Assembly: GCA_036279975.1 (NCBI GenBank)
Contig: DASURP010000014.1
Span: forward strand, 1 to 60,018
Direction of reading: 5' to 3'
Length of the DNA: 60,018 nucleotides
Source of the DNA: 66-474 sp036279975
GTDB taxonomy: Bacteria > Pseudomonadota > Gammaproteobacteria > Xanthomonadales > Rhodanobacteraceae
Shown: one piece after another, positions 8,802 through 16,768 of the stretch
Position numbering within the stretch: position 1 is the stretch's first letter
Layout: every line of letters begins with the position of its first letter
Made by a program: the position numbers and the translations under genes
Notes under the pieces: generated by a model
The model's input: only the letters and a program-made list of their open reading frames with translations
Databases searched by the model: none
What the model was told of the DNA's origin: nothing

Positions 8802-9529
8802 GCCATCCCGCCATTGACGCCGATCACCTGTCCGTTGACGTAGGACGCCGCGTCCGAGCACAGGAACGCCACCACGCCCGCGACCTCAGTGGGGGTGCCG
8901 GTGCGCGCGGCGGGGATCATCGCCTTGATCTGCCCGGGCGTAAACAGCGCGCCGGTCAGCCGTCCCTCGATGATCCCGGGCGCGACCACGTTGACGGTGA
9001 TGTTGCGCGACGCCATCTCGCGTGCCAGCGATTTCGCGGCGCCGTGCAGGGCCGACTTGGCCGCGGCGTAATTCACCTGCCCGCGGTTGCCGACCTGGGC
9101 GGCCACCGACGACACCGCAACAATCCGTCCGAAACGCGCGCGCGCCATCGGCAGCAGCAGCGGCTGCGTGACGTGGAAGAAGCCGTCGAGCGAGACCCCG
9201 ATCACGCGCCGCCACTGCCGCTCGTCCATCCCCGCCAGCGGTGCATCGTCGTGGACGCCGGCATTGTGGACCAGTGCCTGGATCGGCCCCGCCTGCAGCA
9301 AGGCCTCGAGCGCGGCGCGCGCCGCCTCCGCGTCGGTCACGTCGAAGACCACGACCTCGGCCGCGCCGCCGCCGTCGCGTATCCGCGCCGCCAACGCCTG
9401 CGCACGTTCGCGGTGGGCGTTCGCATGCACGATCACGCGCCAGCCGGCGCCTGCCAGCGCGGTGCAGATCGCGCCACCGATGTCGCCGCTGCCGCCGGTC
9501 ACCAACGCTCTACGTTCGGTTCGATTCAT
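8798..9529 (-). CDS. FabG-like 3-oxoacyl-ACP reductase of the pigment cluster
   Basis: This 243-residue short-chain dehydrogenase has the cofactor loop TGGSGDIGG (11-19), NAG (89-91) and the catalytic set Ser141, Tyr154 and Lys158 (YAAAK). It would reduce beta-keto to beta-hydroxy intermediates during polyene chain building, using NAD(P)H. It is the last gene of the reverse operon and is separated from the dehydratase gene by about 350 bp of repeat-rich DNA, unlike the tightly overlapping genes upstream. It converges with the halogenase-like gene. Confidence 0.88.
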   Translation of the reverse strand: MNRTERRALVTGGSGDIGGAICTALAGAGWRVIVHANAHRERAQALAARIRDGGGAAEVVVFDVTDAEAARAALEALLQAGPIQALVHNAGVHDDAPLAGMDERQWRRVIGVSLDGFFHVTQPLLLPMARARFGRIVAVSSVAAQVGNRGQVNYAAAKSALHGAAKSLAREMASRNITVNVVAPGIIEGRLTGALFTPGQIKAMIPAARTGTPTEVAGVVAFLCSDAASYVNGQVIGVNGGMA

Positions 9530-9880
9530 GTTGCGAGCTTCCCTTTCTCGTCATTCCGGCGAAGGCCGGAATCCATTGACATTGGCTCTTGGCATCCATG
9601 TCTTGGTTCCGCTCGCCTCCAAGGCGAGCGGGCTACTTTTGTTCCGGCAAAAGTAGCCAAAACCATTGCGCCCAGCACGATGGTCCCGGCAACTTCCTGT
9701 TGCCTGAACTCCCCTGCGCTTCTCACGCCCAGCGGGCCGGCGCGAACTCGCGCCGTCCATGGCCTCGAACATGCGCGCCTCGCTCCCGCTGGGCGCTGCG
9801 ATGCTCGGCATCGTGCAACGGCGCGGGAAGAGCTCGACTCCGTTGTCGGCCATCCATGGCCTGCCTCGTCCCACGTGCTG
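9530..9880. repeat. Repeat-filled gap inside the pigment operon
   Basis: This 351-bp gap holds no gene. It begins with CGTCATTCCGGCGAAGGCCG (9549-9568), a dispersed repeat also seen elsewhere in the window. It continues with a hairpin around CTACTTTTGTTCCGGCAAAAGTAG (9632-9655) and a long patchwork of short inverted segments such as CCCAGCGGG/CCCGCTGGG. Similar long intergenic patchworks are common in Xanthomonadales genomes. It separates the ketoreductase from the rest of the reverse operon. Confidence 0.55.
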
Positions 9881-10324
9881 TCACCGACCTTGCAACATCA
9901 CCGCCTCCCGCCCGCTCGCCAGCACGCGTCCATGATGCTCCACCCGAAATGCATATTGCAGGCTGTCGGCCAGCGCGAGCAAGCATTCGACGTGCACCTG
10001 CAGCTTGCCGTCGAGGTCATCGACGCGTTCGACCGCGAACGCAACCTCGCGCAGGGCCACCAGGTACCCGGGCCGCGCCCTGCCGCCCGCCTCGCGTGCG
10101 CGCAATGCGCCGTGTACCGCCATGGCCTGCGCAGCGTATTCGCACAGGTTCACGGCGTGCAGCATGCCGTCGGCGCGCAGTGGATTGTCCGTGCGCCGAT
10201 GCGACGCACTGCGCGCGTGCAGGCGCGTGGCGTCCCAGTGCACCACCTCGTCCAGCAGGCACATCGCGCCGGCGTGCGGGATCAGCGGCGCCCATTCCGG
10301 CCTGGAAAGTCTGCGCGGCAGCAT
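9881..10324 (-). CDS. Hotdog-fold 3-hydroxyacyl-ACP dehydratase-like protein
   Basis: The 147-residue protein resembles the FabZ/FabA-like dehydratases of aryl polyene clusters: IPHAGAMCLLDEVVHWD at the N-terminus holds the histidine expected of the hotdog active site, and GMLHAVNLCEYAAQAMAVHGAL forms the central helix. It would remove water from the beta-hydroxyacyl chain to give each conjugated double bond. It begins 4 bp after the exporter stop and is part of the same transcript. Confidence 0.78.
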   Translation of the reverse strand: MLPRRLSRPEWAPLIPHAGAMCLLDEVVHWDATRLHARSASHRRTDNPLRADGMLHAVNLCEYAAQAMAVHGALRAREAGGRARPGYLVALREVAFAVERVDDLDGKLQVHVECLLALADSLQYAFRVEHHGRVLASGREAVMLQGR

Positions 10325-10328
10325 CGCG

Positions 10329-12659
10329 TCACGCTTCCCCGCGCAGGTGACCGGCCGGCGCCATCAACACCGACAGGCTGAAATGGAATGCCACGCCCAG
10401 CGCCACCGTCAGGCCGATCGCGCGCAGTACCGGCACGCTGGACAGCGCCAGCACGCCGAACACCAGCAGCGCGGAGGCGACGCACACCAGCGTCGCGTGC
10501 AGGGTCCGCAGGTCTTCGCGTTGGTCGCCGGTGCGGCGCTCGAAAAACAGTGCGTAATGCAGGCCCAGCCCCGCCGCCAGCGTCAACGAAACAAGATGGA
10601 ACAACGACAGCGGGATCCCCGCTGCACGCAACACCACCAGCACCAACAGGGTCGCCAGCGTCATCGGCCCGAGTACGTGCAGCGCACGGCGCGGGCTGCG
10701 CAGGGCCAGTGTCACCGCCGCGCACAACAGCAGCGCCGCGATCCCGAGCGCGACCAGGATGCGCTGCCGGTACGCGACAATCAGCGACTCGGTGGAGGCT
10801 TTCAGGTCAAGCAGATGCACCGCACCGCCCGTCGCGTTCGCCAGCGCCGCGAACGACGCGGGATCGTTTACCCCGCTCAGGGTGCCAAGGCCGGCCCAGC
10901 CATCACCCTGACGCACCAGCATCGCCTCCAGGCGCGCACCCAGGGGCGTCGCTTCGAACCGCGCGGGGGTCAATGGCGGAAGCCGGCGTGCCGCCTCCAC
11001 GTCGGCCACGAACGGCGCGAACACGCCGGTGCGGAACGGCAGGCCCTGCATCGCCTCGTGCAACGCGGACTGCAAATCCGATGCATCCGGCAACTTCGCC
11101 CGGCGCGCTTCCTGGGTGGCGATGCTGGGCAGGTAACGCGACGGCAACTCGAAACCGTCCAGCGCGTGCTTCGCAACCAGCCGCCGCATCTGCGGGGCGA
11201 CACGCTCCGACAGCGCCAGCACCCCCTCGGCCGTCGCCGCGCGCATCACCAGCAGGTAGCGAACGTCCGAAGCGCCCAGGGCGGCGCGCAGGCGTGCGTC
11301 GCGTTGCAGTTCCGCCTGCGGGACCGGGGTCAGCGCGGACAGGTCGTTCTGCCAGAACCTGCCGGGCGCGAAGGCGACCACGCAGACACCCGCCGCAGCG
11401 ACCAGCCACGGCAGCCAGCGCGGGCGCGGCAAGCGCGCAAGGAAATGCCACGCGCCCGCAAGCCCGGGGGTTGCAGCCATGTCGCGTGCGGCGGCCGGCA
11501 CGACCAGCGGCAGCAGCCAGCGGGTGCAGGCGCCGGCCACGACCAGGCCACCGATCGTGAACACGGCCAGTTGTTGCAGGCCCGCGACGCCCGAGGCGAA
11601 GAATGCAAGGTAGGCGATGCACACCGACGCGATCGCGGTCGCCAGCAACGGCCATAGTTCGCGCACGCATTGCGCGGTGCTGACCCCGATGCGGCGATGG
11701 CTGAACACCCGCAGCGGATATTCCTGGGCGACCCCCAGCAGCGTGAAGCCGAAGGCAACGGTGATGCCGTGCGCGTGGCCGAATACAAGCGCCAACAGCG
11801 CGAACCCGGCCACCGCGCCCGACAGCAACGGCAGCGCCGTCACCAGCACCGGCACCGCGCTGCGGTAAGCCAGCAGCAACATCAACACGAAACCGATGCT
11901 GGTGATCACGCCGAAGCGGTCGGCCTCGGCGCGGGTGTGGCGGCTGGCCTGGACGCCGAACCAGCCGGGACCGCTGATCACGAGCCTCGCCTGCGCGGCG
12001 CCGGGCAGCGCCGCGTAGTGCTTCTGCAACGATCCGACCGCGTGCGCCTGCGCCCCCGGATCGAACCCGGCCGCACGGGTTTCCGCGACCAGCAGGGCCT
12101 CGCCCTGCTGCGAAAACCACACGCCATCGACCAGCTTCGGCTGCCGTGGCGGCGCCCAGCGTTGCGCGAGTTTCAGGGTTTCCAGCGTGGGGTCGCGCCG
12201 CAGCCATGGCTCGAGCATGGACGCCGCCGGCGAGCCCAGGTCCTCGACGCGCTCCTGCAACTGCGCGTGCAGGTATGCCGCATCGAAACGGTGCGTATCC
12301 AGCGTGGGCGAAAGCAGGTAACGGTATGGCAGCAGGCCGGATGCAACCCCCGCGAGATCCTGTGCGCCATTGGCGACGTGCGTGAACGCAGGGTCGTGCG
12401 CCAGCGCCGCCTCGAGCCCGCGCGACAGGTCCGCCAGCTTCGCCTCGGGCGCATCCGCAATGGCCAGCAACAACAGGCGCGATCCGGGTCCCCGCCCGAT
12501 TTCGTCCAACAGCAATTTCTGGTCGGCGCTGCGCGCCGGCGGCACGAAATCGCGCAGGTCGGAACTGATCGCGAGATGCCGCGCGACGCCCCAACCGACC
12601 GCGGCGATCAACGCCAGCCATGCGAGATACAGCGCGACCCTCGTGAGCGGCCTCATCAT
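10329..12659 (-). CDS. MMPL/RND-family exporter of the pigment cluster
   Basis: The 776-residue protein has the RND/MMPL plan: one N-terminal membrane helix (VALYLAWLALIAAVGWGV), a large periplasmic loop, a block of about five helices (from ITSIGFVLMLLLAY), a second N-anchored helix (WLPWLVAAAGVCVV), another periplasmic loop and a final helix block ending FHFSLSVLMAPAGHL. Relatives in xanthomonadin and aryl polyene clusters are thought to move the lipid-linked pigment toward the outer membrane. It overlaps the LolA-like gene by ATGA, consistent with a joint transport role. Confidence 0.87.
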   Translation of the reverse strand: MMRPLTRVALYLAWLALIAAVGWGVARHLAISSDLRDFVPPARSADQKLLLDEIGRGPGSRLLLLAIADAPEAKLADLSRGLEAALAHDPAFTHVANGAQDLAGVASGLLPYRYLLSPTLDTHRFDAAYLHAQLQERVEDLGSPAASMLEPWLRRDPTLETLKLAQRWAPPRQPKLVDGVWFSQQGEALLVAETRAAGFDPGAQAHAVGSLQKHYAALPGAAQARLVISGPGWFGVQASRHTRAEADRFGVITSIGFVLMLLLAYRSAVPVLVTALPLLSGAVAGFALLALVFGHAHGITVAFGFTLLGVAQEYPLRVFSHRRIGVSTAQCVRELWPLLATAIASVCIAYLAFFASGVAGLQQLAVFTIGGLVVAGACTRWLLPLVVPAAARDMAATPGLAGAWHFLARLPRPRWLPWLVAAAGVCVVAFAPGRFWQNDLSALTPVPQAELQRDARLRAALGASDVRYLLVMRAATAEGVLALSERVAPQMRRLVAKHALDGFELPSRYLPSIATQEARRAKLPDASDLQSALHEAMQGLPFRTGVFAPFVADVEAARRLPPLTPARFEATPLGARLEAMLVRQGDGWAGLGTLSGVNDPASFAALANATGGAVHLLDLKASTESLIVAYRQRILVALGIAALLLCAAVTLALRSPRRALHVLGPMTLATLLVLVVLRAAGIPLSLFHLVSLTLAAGLGLHYALFFERRTGDQREDLRTLHATLVCVASALLVFGVLALSSVPVLRAIGLTVALGVAFHFSLSVLMAPAGHLRGEA

Positions 12660-13288
12660 TGATTGCGGCAGCGTGCCGCCAACGCCGACTGCAGCGGCGC
12701 CGCGCTGCGCAGTCCCTGCTCCGCCAGCGCGCCCAGCACGGTGATGCTGGTATCGCCGTTGGCGTCGTTCACCGTCAGGCAGCGCGCCTCATGCCCGCGA
12801 CCGTCGATCACGATCGACGCCAGGTGCTGCCCGATCTGGCTGCCACGCGGGGTGAGCGTGATCACCCAGTGCGCGGCGCTGCCTTGCGCGGACAACGTGA
12901 AGTCCTTCGCGAGCGCCGTGGCATCGCCGCCCAGCAGCGCGCGGAACCCGGCCAGCAGCGCGCCCGCCTGCGGTGCGCGCGCCAACGGCATCCGGTGCAC
13001 TTCGCCATTGCCGCGCTGCACCGACACTTCGCCGTCGCCGATCTTCGCGGTTTGCCTGAAGGGCTTGTCGATGTCGCGCTGCAGGTGGTCGCCGCCCAGC
13101 CAGCGCATCGTCCCCGACACCACCAGCGGGTGGGCGAGCACCCCGCGATAACTGACCTGGATGAACGGCGTCGCGACCGGCGGCGTCCTGGCCAGCCCGC
13201 CCAGCAGCGATTCCGCCAGCGTTGGCGCCGTCGCCAGCGCCGCCATTGCCGCGAATGCGAGGCAGGCCGCCGCAAGCCTACGCGGCAT
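12656..13288 (-). CDS. LolA-like outer-membrane carrier protein of the pigment cluster
   Basis: This 210-residue protein begins with a cleavable signal peptide (MPRRLAAACLAFAAMAALATA) and continues with LolA-like sequence: PFIQVSYRGVLAHPLVVSGTM, GDHLQRDIDKPFRQ and TLTPRGSQIGQHLASIVID. LolA-fold proteins ferry hydrophobic cargo across the periplasm, so here it probably passes pigment lipid from the MMPL exporter to the outer membrane. The start at 13288 is chosen because it gives the signal peptide; the frame is open further upstream but only antisense to the acyltransferase. It overlaps the acyltransferase by 11 bp. Confidence 0.8.
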   Translation of the reverse strand: MPRRLAAACLAFAAMAALATAPTLAESLLGGLARTPPVATPFIQVSYRGVLAHPLVVSGTMRWLGGDHLQRDIDKPFRQTAKIGDGEVSVQRGNGEVHRMPLARAPQAGALLAGFRALLGGDATALAKDFTLSAQGSAAHWVITLTPRGSQIGQHLASIVIDGRGHEARCLTVNDANGDTSITVLGALAEQGLRSAAPLQSALAARCRNQ

Positions 13289-14285
13289 GCGCGTGCTCCA
13301 GTTCCCCGGTGGCCGCGTGCTGCGCCTCGGCCACCGTCTGCGGTTGCCAGAAATCATAGAAGTTGAACCAATTGCAGGGCGCTTCGCGCAGGTAATGCTC
13401 CAGCCGCGCGGCATAGCGGCGGACGTACTCGGCGAGCGCGGCGTCGCGTCCGATGCGCGGCAGTTCCACCTGCCCGGCCAGCGTTTCGAACACCAGATCG
13501 TAACGATTGCCGCCGCGATACAGGCCCAGGCACAGTACCACCGGCACCTTCAGCAGCGCGGCGATCTGCCAGGGCGCGGCCGGGAACGGCGCCCCGGAAC
13601 CCAGGAACGGCGCCTCGCGCATCAGCTCGTGCGGCCGGCCGCGATCCCCCAGCAGGGTCACCATCGCGCCTTCGCGCACAGCCTCGGACAGGGCCAGCAC
13701 GATGTCCATGCCGCCGCGCGCGGTGTCGATCACGCTGTCGGCCAGTTCCGGCGCCAGCGACTCCAGCAAGGTGGTCAGGGCCGGGGTCTTGCCCTTGTCC
13801 ATCACCAGCTTGAGCTTGCAGTCCGGCCTGCGGGTGGCGAGCACCCGCAACACCTCGAAGCTGCCGACGTGCGCGCCCAGCAGCAACACCCCCTGCCCGC
13901 GATCGAGGTGACGGTGCAGTTCCTCCACGCCGCGCATGTCCACGCGGAACCCTTCGATGCCGCGCGCCAGCAGGAACACGCGGTCGAGGATGGTCGAGGC
14001 GTAGGCATGGATCAGGTGCATCACCCGCCACGCGTTGCCGGGCTTGCCGTCGATGCGGCGGAAATAATCGCGCGCAGCCAGCCGCTCCGGGCCGCGCCGG
14101 AAATAGAAATACAGCGTGATCGGATACAGGAACACGCGCGCGACGCCACGCCCGAAATGCAGGGCGACGAAGCGGATCAACCAGATCGCGAACCAGCCGC
14201 CGGCTTCCGGACGATCCAGCCAGTGTCCGCTGGCAGGTTGTAGGTCGGCCTGGCCGGTCAAATACTGTGCGCTCATCGTTTGCAC
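13278..14285 (-). CDS. LpxL/HtrB-like acyltransferase of the pigment cluster
   Basis: The 335-residue protein has the acyltransferase signature HVGSFE (HX4E), preceded by GVLLLGA, then LGDRGRPHE and a hydrophobic N-terminal segment (FAIWLIRFVALHFG). It resembles lauroyl/lipid A acyltransferases. In aryl polyene clusters such a domain attaches the polyene to a lipid or sugar anchor, often fused to a glycosyltransferase; here it stands alone. It ends overlapping the LolA-like gene and starts 43 bp downstream of the small dehydratase. Confidence 0.85.
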   Translation of the reverse strand: MQTMSAQYLTGQADLQPASGHWLDRPEAGGWFAIWLIRFVALHFGRGVARVFLYPITLYFYFRRGPERLAARDYFRRIDGKPGNAWRVMHLIHAYASTILDRVFLLARGIEGFRVDMRGVEELHRHLDRGQGVLLLGAHVGSFEVLRVLATRRPDCKLKLVMDKGKTPALTTLLESLAPELADSVIDTARGGMDIVLALSEAVREGAMVTLLGDRGRPHELMREAPFLGSGAPFPAAPWQIAALLKVPVVLCLGLYRGGNRYDLVFETLAGQVELPRIGRDAALAEYVRRYAARLEHYLREAPCNWFNFYDFWQPQTVAEAQHAATGELEHAHAA

Positions 14286-14328
14286 CCGTGGACTTGCATG
14301 CTTGCTTCCCCCTGTAGTCGTTTTCCGA

Positions 14329-14634
14329 TCAGGCCCGCTTTGGCGCGGCCGTCAACATTCCGCGCGCGATCGTCTGGCCGTCCGCGCGGCTCACTTCGAA
14401 ACGCGTGCGGGCGCCTTCATCCTGCAAAGTGATCGCCGCCTCCTCGCCGGGCCGCAACGGTTGCATGAACTTGGCATCGAGCCCGGCCATGCGCACGCCG
14501 CGCCAATCCCGCAGGGCCGCCGCCACGCGTTCAAGCAGTACCACGCCCGGCACCAGCGGCTCGCCCGGGAAGTGTCCCGGCAGCGCCGGATGCCCGGGCG
14601 CGATGCGCAACGTCACGACATGCACCGCGGTCAT
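14329..14634 (-). CDS. Small hotdog-fold dehydratase (ApeI/FabA-like)
   Basis: The 101-residue protein carries the FabA/FabZ-type motif GHFPGEPLVPGVVLLERVA, where the first His is the expected active-site base. Similar short proteins occur in aryl polyene clusters as second dehydratases. ATG 14634 is chosen because its ATGA overlaps the stop of the membrane protein upstream. Longer frames over the same region are artefacts. Together with the gene at 9881 it gives the pathway two dehydratases. Confidence 0.8.
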   Translation of the reverse strand: MTAVHVVTLRIAPGHPALPGHFPGEPLVPGVVLLERVAAALRDWRGVRMAGLDAKFMQPLRPGEEAAITLQDEGARTRFEVSRADGQTIARGMLTAAPKRA

Positions 14635-15359
14635 GCCTGGCCATCCCCGCCACGCACCAGCAGCGGCCAGCGCCGGACGATCTGGGTCACGAAACGCCGC
14701 ACGCTGGGGTGCGGAATGTGCCGCAGGTGCCAGCGCCGGAACAGGTACTCGCCCGCGAACGCCGACACCAGCACCGCCCAGCAACCCACCTCCGGATACC
14801 AGACCAGCAGTGAGCCCGGCAGGCGCGCGGGAATCACGACACCCAGGCTCGCGAGCCAACCGCCTGGCTGCGCCAGCAACGCGATCACCAGCGACAGGCA
14901 GGCCATCGCGGCGAGCAGGCAGGCCCAGAAGATCGTCACGCCGCGCGCATAGGCACGCACCCCCGGCAAGGCCAGGCGTGCATCGCCCTCGACCAGCCGG
15001 ATGAAGCGCGCAATCAGGGGCTCCGTACCACGCCGCAAGGTGCGCGCGAACAGCCACGCCGCCACGGCCAGGAACACCACCGGCAGCGCCATCAGCGCCA
15101 GCTCCGGATGACCCACCACGGCCGGCACCAGCAGCATCGCCGCCAGCACCAGCCACGCGCCGATTGCGCCCGCATCGTGCCGGCGCCACACCTGCGGCAA
15201 CCACGCAAGCAGCAACAGCAATGCCGCGGCAAGGCTCAGCACGTGCAGGTGCGTGAGGCCGCCGGCGAGGGCCAGCACTGCACACGCCAGCAGCGCCAGG
15301 CCGAACCATGGCACGCGTGTCGCATCAGTGTGCGGGGAACCGGCGGGTGTGGCGGGCAT
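14631..15359 (-). CDS. Polytopic inner-membrane protein of the pigment cluster (COG4648-like)
   Basis: The 242-residue protein has about six membrane helices, for example FGLALLACAVLALAGGL, LVLAAMLLVPAVV, LALMALPVVFLAVAAWLF and FWACLLAAMACLSLVIALL, and a C-terminal soluble tail ending RRWPLLVRGGDGQA. It resembles the COG4648 membrane proteins encoded in aryl polyene clusters, whose biochemical role is not settled. It is the first gene of the reverse operon and lies 89 bp from the divergent flavoprotein gene. Confidence 0.7.
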   Translation of the reverse strand: MPATPAGSPHTDATRVPWFGLALLACAVLALAGGLTHLHVLSLAAALLLLLAWLPQVWRRHDAGAIGAWLVLAAMLLVPAVVGHPELALMALPVVFLAVAAWLFARTLRRGTEPLIARFIRLVEGDARLALPGVRAYARGVTIFWACLLAAMACLSLVIALLAQPGGWLASLGVVIPARLPGSLLVWYPEVGCWAVLVSAFAGEYLFRRWHLRHIPHPSVRRFVTQIVRRWPLLVRGGDGQA

Positions 15360-15448
15360 CTGGGCAATCGGAATTCGGGTGGCGAGCGGGTGTATATGAT
15401 AGGTGGTTCGCCCGATGGCGCCTGAACCGGCGCGGGAGCTGCCTGAAA
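15360..15448. promoter_or_regulatory. Divergent promoter region of two pigment transcription units
   Basis: The 89 bp between the reverse operon (membrane protein to ketoreductase) and the forward flavoprotein-hydrolase unit must hold both promoters or a shared control site. The segment GTGTATATGATAGG (15391-15404) is distinctly A+T-richer than its surroundings. A GGAG at 15435-15438 precedes the GTG start of the flavoprotein. No operator was identified. Confidence 0.45.
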
Positions 15449-16768
15449 GTGGATGGAAACGCCTCATTGCCCCGTTTCGACTGCGACGTACTGGTGGTGG
15501 GCGGCGGACCGGGCGGTTCGACCATCGCAACGTTGCTGGCGCGCCGCGGCTGGCGCGTGATCCTGCTGGAACGGGACTCCCATCCGCGCTTCCACATCGG
15601 CGAATCGCTGCTGCCTGCGAACATGCCGATCTTCGAGGAACTCGGCGCGCTGGAGAAACTGCGCGCGCTGGGAAGGGTGAAGCTCGGCGCGGATTTCCCG
15701 CGCGACGACGGCAGCTACTACACCTTCAGGTTCGACCGCGCGCTCGGCAGCACGCCGCCCTATGCATTCCAGGTCAAGCGCGCCGAGATGGACCAGATGC
15801 TGTTCGGGCACGCCCGCGGGCAAGGCGTGGACGCACGCGAACAGGCCAGGGCCGGGCGCGTCGATTTCGATGCGGAGGGGGTGACCGCGCAGGTCGATGC
15901 ACGGGGCACGGGATGTCGACTGCGCGCGCGCTATCTGGTGGACGCATCCGGCCGCGACACCCTGCTCGGCAAGCAGCTGAAACTCGTCGAGCGCAGCGAC
16001 AGGCACCAGAGCGCGGCGATGTTCGCGCACTACCGGGGCGTCGCGTACAACCCCGACGATCCCGGCGGCAACATCATCAGCGTCAACCGTTTCGCGCAGG
16101 GCTGGGCGTGGTTCATCCCGCTGCCCGACGGCACCACCAGCGTGGGTTGCGTGTGCAAGCCGGGTTACATCAAGACCCGGCGTGGCGCCAGCAACGAGGA
16201 TTTCATGGCGCGGACGCTCGCGATCGTGCCCGGCGCGGAGCGCCGCATGGCCGGCGCCGAGCGTCTCTCGCCGGTGCGTTTCACCGGCAACTATTCCTAC
16301 GCGTGCAGGAAAATGGCAGGCCCGCGCTGGATCCTGGTCGGCGACGCCTGGGCATTCCTCGACCCGGTGTTCTCCTCGGGCGTGTTCCTGTCGATGTACT
16401 CGGCGCGGCAGGCCTGCGCGGTGGTGGACGGCGCGCTGCGCGAACCGCGGCGCGAAGCCGCGCTGCAAAAGGCCTACGCAAGCCACATGCAGTGCGGCTA
16501 CCAGCGCTTCGCCTGGTTCATCTACCGCTTCAACTCACCGGTGATGAAGGCGCTGTTCGCCGACCCGCGCAACGTGCTGCAGGTGGAACAGGGCGTGATT
16601 TCGATGCTGGCCGGCGACGTGTTCGACGACAAGCGGGTACTGTTCAGGCTGCGCATCTTCAAGACCATCTACGCGATCGCCTCGCTGCTGAACCTGCGCC
16701 GCTGGGCCGCCGATCGCGTCGACCGCCGCCGCCAGAACCGGATGCGGGTGTCGGCCGACGCCGAATGA
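15449..16768 (+). CDS. Flavin-dependent halogenase-like oxidoreductase (second copy)
   Basis: The 439-residue protein has VVGGGPGGSTIATLLARRG at the N-terminus, HIGESLLPAN (~49-58), Lys78 in VKLGADF at the position of the catalytic lysine of flavin halogenases, and WAWFIP (~219-224), which fits WxWxIP. GDAWAFLDPVFSSGVFLS further down is the second FAD-binding segment. It resembles phenol- or pyrrole-type halogenases more closely than the copy at 7176. Xanthomonas pigment loci encode a 'reductase/halogenase', and xanthomonadins are brominated. The GTG start at 15449 has GGAG 11 nt upstream. It overlaps the hydrolase gene by ATGA. Confidence 0.8.
   Translation: MDGNASLPRFDCDVLVVGGGPGGSTIATLLARRGWRVILLERDSHPRFHIGESLLPANMPIFEELGALEKLRALGRVKLGADFPRDDGSYYTFRFDRALGSTPPYAFQVKRAEMDQMLFGHARGQGVDAREQARAGRVDFDAEGVTAQVDARGTGCRLRARYLVDASGRDTLLGKQLKLVERSDRHQSAAMFAHYRGVAYNPDDPGGNIISVNRFAQGWAWFIPLPDGTTSVGCVCKPGYIKTRRGASNEDFMARTLAIVPGAERRMAGAERLSPVRFTGNYSYACRKMAGPRWILVGDAWAFLDPVFSSGVFLSMYSARQACAVVDGALREPRREAALQKAYASHMQCGYQRFAWFIYRFNSPVMKALFADPRNVLQVEQGVISMLAGDVFDDKRVLFRLRIFKTIYAIASLLNLRRWAADRVDRRRQNRMRVSADAE

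Noticed and set aside
10005..11657. 550-codon + strand frame opposite the dehydratase and MMPL exporter genes
   Set aside because: Arg/Gln/Ala-rich shadow with no recognisable domain; the minus strand carries clear family motifs.
14329..15309. Long 326-codon minus-strand frame spanning the small dehydratase and the membrane protein
   Set aside because: Only its last 101 codons show hotdog-fold likeness; the upstream part is a shadow of the membrane-protein gene in another frame.
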